Positions 27,434-35,556 of a stretch of 64,000 nt of DNA are shown in pieces. The notes beneath the pieces were generated by a model that was given only the letters and a program-made list of their open reading frames with translations, did no database searches and had not been told where the DNA came from. The first letter of the stretch is position 1, and each line of letters starts with the position of its first letter. Position numbers and translations under genes: made by a program. This stretch comes from an uncultured Alistipes sp. (GTDB lineage Bacteria; Bacteroidota; Bacteroidia; Bacteroidales; Rikenellaceae): assembly GCA_900539755.1 (NCBI GenBank), contig UQDC01000007.1:45953-109952 (forward strand), given 5' to 3'.

Positions 27434-27832
27434 TTAATCATCTTCTTTCAGTAGGTAAATATCCATTGATTTAATCAACCTTTTTATTGAATCGCTTTTA
27501 TACCAAGTAATGCTGTGGGCAATGATACTCTTCTTGCCCATATGATCTTTAATAACAGATGGCTCTATACGCCTGATGTACTCTTGTGCCATGCTGTCAA
27601 TCTGCCGGAATGCCTGAGGATCATATCGTGCAATGTCAAAATATACGGATGGGGAAATATCACATGTGTCTAAATGTAGATGATCAAAACCGTGTATAAG
27701 GCAACAGCACAAAAAATATTCTTGTAATAAGGCCCTGTTTACTTGCTTGCTGTTGTGTTTGTGGGTTGTCATACAGCTACTGAATAATAACACACTAATA
27801 AATCCCATCAAATAATTCGAAATTTTTCTCAT
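27434..27832 (-). CDS. Small lipoprotein, possibly Tai4-like immunity protein
   Basis: A 132-residue lipoprotein with signal MRKISNYLMGFISVLLFSSC (lipidation at Cys20). The mature part is helical. Its pattern (a Cys-containing first helix, YDPQAFRQIDSMAQEYIRRIEP in the middle and ITWYKSDSIKRLIKSM near the end) resembles Tai4-type type VI secretion immunity proteins, which end in a CLDxYxSxxLxxLI helix. That resemblance is by eye only. No effector or secretion gene is nearby, so if correct it is an orphan immunity gene. Otherwise an uncharacterised lipoprotein. Confidence 0.6.
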   Translation of the reverse strand: MRKISNYLMGFISVLLFSSCMTTHKHNSKQVNRALLQEYFLCCCLIHGFDHLHLDTCDISPSVYFDIARYDPQAFRQIDSMAQEYIRRIEPSVIKDHMGKKSIIAHSITWYKSDSIKRLIKSMDIYLLKEDD

Positions 27833-28134
27833 GTCTTGAATGTGTTACTGATTATTCGAGAGTCTATAGATTTATAATTTGCAGCATATGGCCCTGCATC
27901 ACTATGACTAATGGTTGCTGTTTTGTGGCATACAGTGGTATGTTTCAAAGTCACATCCATCTACCGAGTTATTGCATTCTTCACGCTTCATTCTGCAACT
28001 CCTTTTCGCTGAAAAGGTATTTGTTTTAGCTATCAGTAAGTTCCCAATGCTGTTTTGCTTAGTATGTCCTAAAGATCATAAAATAAAAGCTACTACTGCC
28101 AGTCTTATACTATACAGAAGTAGCTTGTGATGAC
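27833..28134. other. Intergenic
   Basis: No gene seen. A plus-strand frame at 27915-28130 has no recognisable features. Confidence 0.5.
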
Positions 28135-28905
28135 CTATTGATAAGTTACGATTAGGGGGTGTCCCATACGAGACTCATATTGCTCTTTGGACAAGACCAA
28201 TTTGTCCAAATACAATTTGTTTTGCCTGATCTCTTTCCAAGAGTATTGATGAAATGTAGTTGTATCATAGATATATACATAAAGCGAATCTACAGTATAA
28301 CCACGGATTTTTATGGTACCGAGGTTGTTTCTATACAGGTTATAGTTTAAACAATACACGTTGGTATCTCCGGCTGAAACAAAATTGTATTCGAACGAGG
28401 ATGGATCCGGTAGAGGTAGCGATGGAGAGATGGTATCTTTCAGAATGTCAAACTCATAAGCGGCTACATAGATTGGTCTGTCCGACCGATTGACAAAAGA
28501 AGTATATGCTCTGAGGTAAGGCTTTATTAATACAGGGTTTTCCCATAAGTGCGATTTACCTATCCAAATAGGATTTTTTGTTTCAATACGCTTATTGCTG
28601 GACACGGTAGCTTCTGCGGCTATAGTGTCCTGTCCAATTAATCGGATCATTTTATAGGTTGCAAAAAGATCTTTCCCGACCCTGACAGAATCGACGAGAA
28701 TCGGTGAGCTGAATTTTGCAAAACCAACATCAATATGTTTGGTGATCCAAAGCCGGTCTAAGATTTTCCAATGTGCCTCTTGCTCCATCTCTAACAGCGT
28801 TCTAGGTGTGTTCAGATTGTGTCGGTGAAGCAGATACAAGCTATAACCTCCGCCGATGCATAGGATTAGTATGATTCCCCACAGTAAGCTCTTTCTCTGT
28901 TTCAT
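28135..28905 (-). CDS. Uncharacterised membrane-anchored envelope protein
   Basis: A 256-residue protein from the ATG at 28905, which directly precedes a membrane anchor (MKQRKSLLWGIILILCIGGGYSLYLL). An in-frame ATG at 28950 adds 15 residues without clear meaning. The rest is a soluble beta-rich domain outside the cytoplasm (AYTSFVNRSDRPIYVAAYEF, TIKIRGYTVDSLYVYIYD). No known family. It is the last minus-strand gene of the small-envelope-protein island. Confidence 0.65.
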   Translation of the reverse strand: MKQRKSLLWGIILILCIGGGYSLYLLHRHNLNTPRTLLEMEQEAHWKILDRLWITKHIDVGFAKFSSPILVDSVRVGKDLFATYKMIRLIGQDTIAAEATVSSNKRIETKNPIWIGKSHLWENPVLIKPYLRAYTSFVNRSDRPIYVAAYEFDILKDTISPSLPLPDPSSFEYNFVSAGDTNVYCLNYNLYRNNLGTIKIRGYTVDSLYVYIYDTTTFHQYSWKEIRQNKLYLDKLVLSKEQYESRMGHPLIVTYQ

Positions 28906-29533
28906 AGTGGTATAATTTACGGTGTAGGTCGTTTTACAAAGATTGTTCAAGGATGATCAGAAGTGTCGTTTTACAACGATGAGTTCTCGATGCAAATCGG
29001 ATGGACTCCGGCCCGATATGACAGGTCGTAGATAGAAAAGCAGTGCGCCTCTTTACGAAGGTAGAGCTAACACGCTTAAAATTAAATATTTTTCTGCGCT
29101 TATGCAACAGTCACATTCGAAAATCACCCCACTTGAAATTGATCATTTTCTGGGGTGTCCTGTAATGTAGCCTAAACACGATCTGTATTGGAGCCGTTCG
29201 GGTTGCCTGCAGGATCAAGGAAGAGGAGTATGTCGGAAACCAGTACCGCATCTGCTCCCTTTAGCAGCAACGTGATGATGCACGGCCAGAGCCAGGCTGG
29301 CAGGTCTGTTGTCGAAGGTTTTTGTGCACTTTATAGCGCGAGGCAGGGAATGGTTGAAATTGACTTAGGATAGGCGTGCACAATGTGATTGTCAAAAAAA
29401 CATACGAGAGTGTCCAAGAAATAGACATTTTGACTCTAATATATATTAATCAAATATTTGTAAATCAAGTATTTGATTGTTTGGCATGGATATTTGTAGT
29501 GTATGTCATACAAAACCATTTAATAGATCTATT
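28906..29533. other. Intergenic with possible gene remnant and palindrome
   Basis: On the minus strand 29172-29330 is open and reads like the C-terminal 53 residues of a protein with a membrane helix (LPAWLWPCIITLLLKGADAV), but it has no start and begins right after a TAA. It may be a remnant. An operator-like inverted repeat lies at 29449-29477. Otherwise nothing seen. Confidence 0.4.
29449..29477. promoter_or_regulatory. Imperfect palindrome upstream of GIN-domain gene
   Basis: ATCAAATATTTG (29449-29460), spacer TAAAT, CAAGTATTTGAT (29466-29477): arms of 12 with one mismatch. It lies 57 bases before the start codon and could be an operator for a dimeric repressor. No ligand or regulator is evident. 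Confidence 0.35.
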
Positions 29534-30283
29534 ATGAAAAGACTTGTGTCATTTGCAATGGTATGTTGGGCAGGGATCGGGGTCCTGTTTGCTCAACAGA
29601 TGAATCAACAATCTTTGTTGACCGGGGAAGAGATCCGAGGAATCGACGTGACGGGGCGTTGGGATATCGTCATCACTCAAGGAGACCAAACTGGAGTTAA
29701 ACTGGAATACGATTCCACACTGACGGAAAAATACAACGTGACCTGCGAACTGGATGGGACAACGGTTTATTTAAATGTCGAAAATAAAGACGGTAGCCCC
29801 AATATTGAGGGTCCGGTAATGGCTTATGCTTATGTGACCCTGTCGTCATTGGATAAATTCCGGGTGTTCGGAGGGGCTTGCAAAATTACGGCGAAAGATA
29901 CGCTTACCGCCAACCATTGCGATATCAATATTGTGGGAGTGGGTGACATTGAGAATGTATCCCTGAAGGTACAAACGTTGAGTTACGAGCAAGCCGGTGC
30001 AGCCCAGATATCTGGATTGAATATAAAGGCCCAAGAGGATGTCGATATAGCTATCGCTGGAGCTGGAAACTGTTCTGATATCTCGATTTGTACGGCTGGA
30101 GATTTGCAAATTCAGACCAAGGGTGTGGTTCAGTTTGCGGCCGATATTGATGTGAATAAGGTGACGGTTGAGGCCTCAAGTAATATGGGTAAAATCTGTT
30201 TGAGGGGACATGCCGCTCGTAAAACGGTACATTCGTCTCCTGTCAAGCAGATCGATCTCTCGCAGTTGGAAATATCCCAATAG
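29534..30283 (+). CDS. Exported GIN-domain (DUF2807) protein
   Basis: A 249-residue protein with signal peptide ending GVLFAQ. The mature part is a DUF2807/GIN domain, a right-handed beta-helix fold: it starts with a GRWDIVITQGDQTGVKLEYD strand pair and continues with short repeating turns (KITAKDTLTANHCDINIVGVGDIENVSLKVQTLSYEQAGAAQISG). These domains were proposed as head domains of putative autotransporter adhesins, but many Bacteroidetes carry small stand-alone exported copies of unknown role. The start at 29534 is chosen for the signal peptide; the ATG at 29477 would mask it. Terminator follows at 30351. Confidence 0.85.
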   Translation: MKRLVSFAMVCWAGIGVLFAQQMNQQSLLTGEEIRGIDVTGRWDIVITQGDQTGVKLEYDSTLTEKYNVTCELDGTTVYLNVENKDGSPNIEGPVMAYAYVTLSSLDKFRVFGGACKITAKDTLTANHCDINIVGVGDIENVSLKVQTLSYEQAGAAQISGLNIKAQEDVDIAIAGAGNCSDISICTAGDLQIQTKGVVQFAADIDVNKVTVEASSNMGKICLRGHAARKTVHSSPVKQIDLSQLEISQ

Positions 30284-30350
30284 ATTGTTTGTGGTGTGGT
30301 TTGGTCGGATTAAGGAGGGGGAGATTCTTGCAAATCCCTAAACGAAAAAA

Positions 30351-30374
30351 AGGTTACGACTTGTATCGTAACCT
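30351..30374. terminator. Bidirectional terminator between GIN gene and tRNA-Asn
   Basis: AGGTTACGA (30351-30359), loop CTTGTA, TCGTAACCT (30366-30374). On the minus strand the stem is followed by seven T, making a strong terminator for the tRNA; on the plus strand the tail is CTTATTTTC. Confidence 0.85.
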
Positions 30375-30386
30375 CTTATTTTCGGG

Positions 30387-30460
30387 CTCCTCAACAAGGA
30401 CTTGAACCTTGGACCCCCTGATTAACAGTCAGGTGCTCTAACCAACTGAGCTATTGAGGA
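30387..30460 (-). tRNA. tRNA-Asn (anticodon GTT)
   Basis: A 74-nt cloverleaf on the minus strand. Acceptor TCCTCAA (from 30460) pairs with TTGAGGA (30394-30388), discriminator G at 30387. D-arm AGCTCAGTTGGTTAGAGC, anticodon stem CCTGA with loop CTGTTAA giving GTT, and T-arm with GGTTCAAGTCC. CCA is not encoded. It is followed by the terminator at 30351-30374. Confidence 0.97.
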
Positions 30461-31302
30461 ATGTTCCTTTTGTTTTGCGAGTGCAAATATAAAGCAAAAT
30501 CTCGATTCTGCAAAAGTTTTTCGAAAAATAATCGTAAAAATTTTCATGAAAATCGAGGCTCAGATTGACTTTTTCTTGATAAGGTGTTGGAATACAGTTG
30601 ATCTGTGTGGGAGTTTATGTGGTTTCGTTTTTGCAATTTTTTTATGATTAAATCTGCAAATAGAGCTATACGGGACTTGCAGTTGCGAAAATTCTCCTGA
30701 GTTTTGACGACAGGGTTTAGTAAAGTTGTGTTACTTGTCAAAAATACGATTGGAAATCGGGGCTGATTTGTTGTACGTGAATCAGTCGTTCGGAATTGGT
30801 GAAGCACGTTGCTGAAAGAAATGGCTACGCATAATAAAAACGTCAACTGTCATCCCCGTTGGGTGGGGCAGTTGACGTTTTTAGTTATGAACTGCGATTT
30901 ATGGCGCAATAGGAATCTACTTGCGGAGATTACAGATGCGGAGCCAGAATCATGTGTCATGTTGACTGCATCCGTGTTGGCTGCATTTGACCATCGCTTT
31001 GTTTGAGCTTACCTTTTCAGTGCAGACTCTGCGCAATTGCTAACCCTTAGTGCTACTATCCCGGTGGCGTGCGGACGAATGTTCGTTTCTCTGTGGGGCC
31101 GGATGTCCGTGCGAACCTTGTGAGCCTGTACTCCATGTCTTCATGGCTCCGTGATCTTATGCTCCCCTAATTTCCGGCTTTCGGGATCTGGTGACTCTTT
31201 GCCCTTGTGTTCCTGTGTCTCTGAGCCTCTGAGCCTCTGTGATACCGAGCCTAACTATTTGTATCTGAATGTCTGTATTTGGGCGAGGTGGCCGTGGGGC
31301 TA
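30461..31302. other. Intergenic region with strong hairpin and odd low-complexity stretch
   Basis: A bidirectional terminator-like hairpin lies at 30836-30882: AAAAACGTCAACTG pairs with CAGTTGACGTTTTT, with an inner CCCC/GGGG helix. No gene flanks it closely, so it may be left from a lost gene. From about 31010 to 31290 the plus strand is rich in CTGTG, CTCTGAGC and CCGG-like words (for instance CTCTGAGC repeated at about 31217-31232) and has no coding character. A minus-strand frame at 30544-30846 is not convincing. Confidence 0.5.
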
Positions 31303-31956
31303 TCACCACTTTTTCTCCTGCAGCGGAATCTCGATGAATTCGGTGTTCGGGGAGTGGCGCTGGAGATATTGTTTGAGGTAGCGGCGGGTGTCGTCGGTAA
31401 TCTCTTTGCTGGTCAGCGGGTAGAGGTTATAGACCAATTTGGCCACTTCGATGTGACGGCTGAAGCAGGCCTCAAGACTCAACACCGTATGGTTGATACT
31501 GCCCAACCGGGGAGAGGTAACCAAAATCAGCGGAAGATGATGATCCGCAATGTAGTCGATGGTCGAGTAGGTGTCGGTCAGTGGTACAAACAATCCTCCC
31601 GCCCCCTCTAGTAGGACTGTATCGTAGCTTTCGAGCAGTTTGGCCGTGCTTTTCTCGACCAAGGAGAGGTCTATCTCCCGGTGGTCGATTTCAGCCGCGA
31701 GTTGGGGTGATGAAGGGTAGGTGAAGATAATCGGGCAGGTGGTGCCGTCAATATCCACCTCCTGCAGCGGAATCCCCATGATGCGCCGGTGCAACTCAAT
31801 GTCTTCTGAAATTCCTGTATTGCCGGTTTGGATGAATTTTTGTGTGATGGTCCGTTCGTTGCGGGCGTTCATGTCACGGGCCAACAGCCCGGTAACGACA
31901 CTTTTCCCGGCATCGGTGTCGATGCCGCTGACAAAATATACTTTTTTGCTTTGCAT
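31303..31956 (-). CDS. bioD: Dethiobiotin synthetase
   Basis: A 217-residue cytosolic enzyme that closes the ureido ring of dethiobiotin from diaminopelargonate, CO2 and ATP, the step before BioB. The P-loop is GIDTDAGKSVVTGLL at residues 10-24, the substrate Lys is in TQKFIQTGN, and EGAGGLFVPL is the conserved BioD motif. It is divergent from bioB with a 68-base shared control region. Other biotin genes (bioA, bioF, bioC) are not in the window. Confidence 0.95.
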   Translation of the reverse strand: MQSKKVYFVSGIDTDAGKSVVTGLLARDMNARNERTITQKFIQTGNTGISEDIELHRRIMGIPLQEVDIDGTTCPIIFTYPSSPQLAAEIDHREIDLSLVEKSTAKLLESYDTVLLEGAGGLFVPLTDTYSTIDYIADHHLPLILVTSPRLGSINHTVLSLEACFSRHIEVAKLVYNLYPLTSKEITDDTRRYLKQYLQRHSPNTEFIEIPLQEKKW

Positions 31957-31986
31957 GTGCTTCGGGTTTAACGTCGAATATCAGTT

Positions 31987-32003
31987 CAAAAGTAGTATCT
32001 TTG
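31987..32003. promoter_or_regulatory. Back-to-back -7 boxes of bioD and bioB
   Basis: On the minus strand TACTTTTG (31994-31987) and on the plus strand TATCTTTG (31996-32003) both match TAnnTTTG and are separated by a single base. A repressor bound here could control both genes together; no clear biotin-repressor operator was recognised. Confidence 0.5.
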
Positions 32004-32024
32004 TCTGCATAGTACAACTTTTTT

Positions 32025-32981
32025 ATGGATATCGTTACGCTTGAAGAGAAAATTGCGGCAGGTTATCGGCTTGGATATGATGAGGCCGTGGAGCTGATGC
32101 ACTCCACACCTGCCGAAGAGTTATATGAACTGGCGCACCGACTGCGTACCCGTTATCAAGGCAAGAAGTTCGAAACCTGTTCGATCATGAATGCGCGCAG
32201 TGGCCGTTGCAGCGAAAACTGTAAGTGGTGTGCGCAATCGAAATTTCACAAAACCAATATTGAGGTTTATCCGTTGGTGAGCGAGGAGGCTGCACTCAAA
32301 GAGGCGCTGCACAATGCTTCGAAAGGGGTGGAGCGCTTCTCGTTGGTGACCAGTGGACGGACCTTGAGTGCGGCCGATACGGATCGTATCTGTTCGATCT
32401 ATCGTCACATCAAACAGCATACTCCGATTCATCTGTGCGCCTCATTGGGCCTATTGACCAAAGAGCAGCTGATTCAATTGCGCGAGAGTGGCGTAGAGCG
32501 TTACCATTGCAACATGGAGACAGCGCCCTCCTATTTTGTGAAGTTGTGTACGACTCACACGCCCGAAGAGAAGATGCAGACCATTGCCTGGGCCAAAGAG
32601 GCCGGTTTGAGTATCTGTTCGGGAGGTATCATCGGTATGGGCGAGAGTGCTGAACAGCGCATTGAGTTGGCGGTGACCCTCCAGAAGATCGGTGTCGATT
32701 CGATTCCGATCAATGTACTGAATCCGATTCCGGGGACCCCTTTGGCCGATGTGAAGCCGTTGGAAGATACCGAAGTGTTGGTAGCGATGGCCATGATGCG
32801 TATTATCAACCCCACGGCCAATATTCGGTTGGCTGGAGGACGCAATATGATCAAACATATTGAAGAGAAGGCACTCTATTGTGGAGTCAGCGCTTCGATT
32901 GTGGGCGATCTGCTGACCACGGCAGGATCTGATATTGACACCGATAAGGCGATGTTCCGTCGTTGCGGGTTCGAATTGTAG
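32025..32981 (+). CDS. bioB: Biotin synthase, radical SAM
   Basis: A 318-residue radical S-adenosylmethionine enzyme that inserts sulphur into dethiobiotin. The 4Fe-4S motif is CSENCKWC (C62, C66, C69). Further conserved parts are YHCNMETAPSYF, CSGGIIGMGES, PINVLNPIPGTPL and RLAGGRN, with the Arg that ligates the auxiliary 2Fe-2S cluster in the last one. Cytosolic. Divergent from bioD, with which it carries out the last two steps of biotin synthesis. Confidence 0.97.
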   Translation: MDIVTLEEKIAAGYRLGYDEAVELMHSTPAEELYELAHRLRTRYQGKKFETCSIMNARSGRCSENCKWCAQSKFHKTNIEVYPLVSEEAALKEALHNASKGVERFSLVTSGRTLSAADTDRICSIYRHIKQHTPIHLCASLGLLTKEQLIQLRESGVERYHCNMETAPSYFVKLCTTHTPEEKMQTIAWAKEAGLSICSGGIIGMGESAEQRIELAVTLQKIGVDSIPINVLNPIPGTPLADVKPLEDTEVLVAMAMMRIINPTANIRLAGGRNMIKHIEEKALYCGVSASIVGDLLTTAGSDIDTDKAMFRRCGFEL

Positions 32982-33258
32982 CCACCTGCTATTTTTTCGG
33001 GAGCTTTGTGGTTTTGTAATATGAAGACCAAAACTTTCTTTCCTGGTCTGCGATGAATCGTCTGGAATGACAAAACAGGCTCGCAGAGAGGTGTTTTTGA
33101 GAACCTTTTTAGACATTATGTGCGTGTGGAAAATATCGATACGAAGCTGAATAAGGTGTAAATGGGCTGAAAAACACTGAATGCAGCCGGAAAGGTTGGA
33201 TGACGGAGTAGGGGAAGAGGAGTTGTGGAATTGGATGTAAAAATTAAGGCGTAGGACG

Positions 33259-34344
33259 ATGAAAAGGTTGGTTCTGTTGATCATGGCGCTTGTGACTGGA
33301 TCATGGGCGTTGGCGCAGCAAACTTCGACGATGAAATTCGCGCAGGAGCAGTGGAATTTCGGTGAAATCCACGAAAAAGGGGGCAAGGTGTCGCACCGTT
33401 TCGAATTTACCAATACCGGCTCCAACCCTTTCGTGATTGAGAAGGTGGTCACCTCTTGCGGGTGCACTACGCCGACCTTTACCCGTCAACCGATCCTGCC
33501 CGGTCGCAAAGGGTATGTCGAGATTACCTACGATCCGTTGTATCGTCCCGGTAAGTTTCGTCGTGAGGTGACGGTTGTTAGCAACGATCGTCGCAACCAG
33601 AATAAACTGATCGTCACAGGCAATGTGATTGCAGCTGAACGTTCACCGCAGGAGACCTATCCTGTTGATTTGGGCGAAGGATTGCGAGTGACCCGCAAAA
33701 CGGTCGGAATCGGCTATGTGCCTCGTGGAGATGCCAAGGCTGGTACGTTGGAGTATTTTAATGCGTCCGATAAACCGATCACGATCGGCGTAATTTATGA
33801 GAATCCACGTGTTCCGGGATTCAGTGTCTCTCTCTCTACCTCGATGTTGGAACCGGCTACAGGCGGGGTGATGACCCTGTCGTTCGATCTGCGCAATGCG
33901 GATGTGTGGGGCCGGGTCAACCAAACGTTTTATCTGACGGTGAACGGTCAAAAGAGACCGGTTCGGTTTACGGTGTCGGGTATTGCCGTTGAGGATTTCT
34001 CCGGGCTTTCTCAGCAGGAGTTGGCTCAGGCGGCCAAAGCACAATTTACCGCTCAATATTACCATTTCGGCGATATGAAAGCAGGTGAGGAGCGGTCCAA
34101 AAACTTTACGGTGACCAACGTGGGGAAATCTCCGCTGATTATTCGTCAGGTCAATCCTGACAAATATATGAGCATTACCTTGAAAGCCGGGACCACTATT
34201 GCGCCCGGAGCGTCGGTTACCTTTACCGGGACGTTGCGTTCTGCGGGGGCACAACCGGGGCGTTTTATGGGAACGACGGTGATTCTGTTGAACGACCCTT
34301 CACGCCCGATGCGGGAACTTCGCTTGACAGGCAATATACTTTAG
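33259..34344 (+). CDS. Exported DUF1573 protein, two ASH-like domains
   Basis: A 361-residue protein with signal peptide MKRLVLLIMALVTGSWALAQ. Two DUF1573 domains of immunoglobulin type are visible: residues about 25-120 (WNFGEIHEKGGKVSHRFEFTNTGSNPFVI, followed by VVTSCGCTTP) and about 265-361 (YYHFGDMKAGEERSKNFTVTNVGKSPLII). The middle part is a related beta domain without the CGCT motif. Such proteins are abundant in Bacteroidetes periplasm; function unknown. The CGC motif may bind a metal or form a disulphide. Monocistronic as far as can be seen. Confidence 0.85.
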   Translation: MKRLVLLIMALVTGSWALAQQTSTMKFAQEQWNFGEIHEKGGKVSHRFEFTNTGSNPFVIEKVVTSCGCTTPTFTRQPILPGRKGYVEITYDPLYRPGKFRREVTVVSNDRRNQNKLIVTGNVIAAERSPQETYPVDLGEGLRVTRKTVGIGYVPRGDAKAGTLEYFNASDKPITIGVIYENPRVPGFSVSLSTSMLEPATGGVMTLSFDLRNADVWGRVNQTFYLTVNGQKRPVRFTVSGIAVEDFSGLSQQELAQAAKAQFTAQYYHFGDMKAGEERSKNFTVTNVGKSPLIIRQVNPDKYMSITLKAGTTIAPGASVTFTGTLRSAGAQPGRFMGTTVILLNDPSRPMRELRLTGNIL

Positions 34345-34660
34345 TGTGCCCCCCTGGCTGCGTCTTATGAGGCGAGGCGAATAAAAGGAGGATACCGTGC
34401 AGCGTGCAGTGTTTCAGAGGAGTGAGCGTGTACACGAAAGGACAAAGAAGATCCTGAGAAGTACAGTGTTGGACAGACGCAGCGAGTGGCGATCCGAAAG
34501 AGCCCATAAGCCTCACAATGTTCCCAAGTCCGTGATGTGAAATGGGCTGTAAGGGACATGATCACCTAACGGTAAAAATGTGTAATAAGACTGTGAATGA
34601 ATAAAATGTCTCTTGCCGTGTGCAAGGACAAGAATGAAATAAGAACATTAATCGTACGAT
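34345..34660. other. Intergenic region of unusual composition
   Basis: Purine-rich on the plus strand with many GAG/GCG words (34370-34500) and little A+T, unlike other gaps in the window. No gene, clear hairpin terminator or known RNA was recognised. Open minus-strand frames here lack start signals and known domains. Confidence 0.4.
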
Positions 34661-35545
34661 ATGTTTAAGATACTCGGTAAGGAGCTATTGGCTCCGAATA
34701 TTTACCAGATGGAGATTGAAGCTCCGCGTGTAGCCCATGCGGCCAAACCCGGACAATTCATCATCCTGCGCCTCGACGAAGAGGGCGAACGCGTTCCGTT
34801 GACCATCGCCGACTATGATACAGATCGAGGCTCTGTTACCATTGTGATTCAGACGGTAGGTTATTCCACAAGCAAACTGTGTGAGATGAATCCCGGCGAA
34901 TCGATTGCCGATTTTGCGGGACCTCTTGGCCAGCCCTCAGAATTTGTGCACGAACCCATCGAGCAGTTGCGCGAAAAACGGATTCTGTTTGTTGCTGGTG
35001 GCGTGGGGACCGCTCCGGTCTATCCGCAGGTCAAATGGCTGAATGAGCATGGCGTAAAAGCCGACGTGATTATTGGAGCCAAGAATCGTGATACACTAAT
35101 TTTTGTGGAGCAGATGAAGGCTGTTGCCGGCAACGTCTATATTGCAACCGATGACGGTAGCGCTGGTTTCAAAGGTATGGTGACCGCCTTGTTGTGCGAT
35201 TTGATCGACAATCAGGGCAAACAGTACGATGAGGTGATTGCAATCGGTCCTATGATCATGATGAAGTTCGTTGCACTGACCACGCTGAAATATGGTATTA
35301 AAACCATTGTCAGCCTCAATACGCTGATGGTAGATGGAACCGGTATGTGTGGTGCTTGTCGGGTGACGGTGGGCGGTAAAACCCGTTTTACCTGTGTGGA
35401 TGGTCCCGAATTCGACGGTCATCAGGTCGATTTCGATGAGGCGATGCGACGTCAGGGAATGTATCGTACCATTGAAAGCCGGAAAGCTCACATGGCGGAG
35501 GAGCGTGCTGCCGGGCACGTTTGCAACATTGGTTTGGACAAATAA
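34661..35545 (+). CDS. NfnA/PyrK-like FAD/NAD-binding 2Fe-2S flavoprotein subunit
   Basis: A 294-residue ferredoxin-NADP reductase-type subunit. Residues 1-95 form the FAD-binding barrel (RVPLTIADYD, GYSTSKL), residues about 105-225 the NAD(P)-binding domain (ILFVAGGVGTAPVYPQ), and the C-terminus binds a 2Fe-2S cluster (MVDGTGMCGACRV...C). This layout matches the small subunit of NADH-dependent ferredoxin:NADP+ oxidoreductase, sulfide dehydrogenase beta subunit and PyrK. It lies 11 bases before the GltA-like gene; in anaerobes the pair forms NfnAB, which moves electrons between NADH, NADPH and ferredoxin, or supplies a glutamate synthase. The choice between these is open. Confidence 0.9.
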   Translation: MFKILGKELLAPNIYQMEIEAPRVAHAAKPGQFIILRLDEEGERVPLTIADYDTDRGSVTIVIQTVGYSTSKLCEMNPGESIADFAGPLGQPSEFVHEPIEQLREKRILFVAGGVGTAPVYPQVKWLNEHGVKADVIIGAKNRDTLIFVEQMKAVAGNVYIATDDGSAGFKGMVTALLCDLIDNQGKQYDEVIAIGPMIMMKFVALTTLKYGIKTIVSLNTLMVDGTGMCGACRVTVGGKTRFTCVDGPEFDGHQVDFDEAMRRQGMYRTIESRKAHMAEERAAGHVCNIGLDK

Positions 35546-35556
35546 TCGGGAAAGAG

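Noticed and set aside
29172..29330. Minus-strand frame reading like the C-terminus of a membrane protein
   Set aside because: It has no start codon and begins right after a stop; at 53 codons it cannot be told from chance or a remnant, so it is only mentioned in the gap entry.
30544..30846. 100-codon minus-strand frame
   Set aside because: No recognisable features, overlaps the strong hairpin at 30836-30882, and its composition is not protein-like.
34265..34565. Two overlapping minus-strand frames after the DUF1573 gene
   Set aside because: They overlap each other in different registers, one runs into the DUF1573 gene, and neither shows a domain or start signal.
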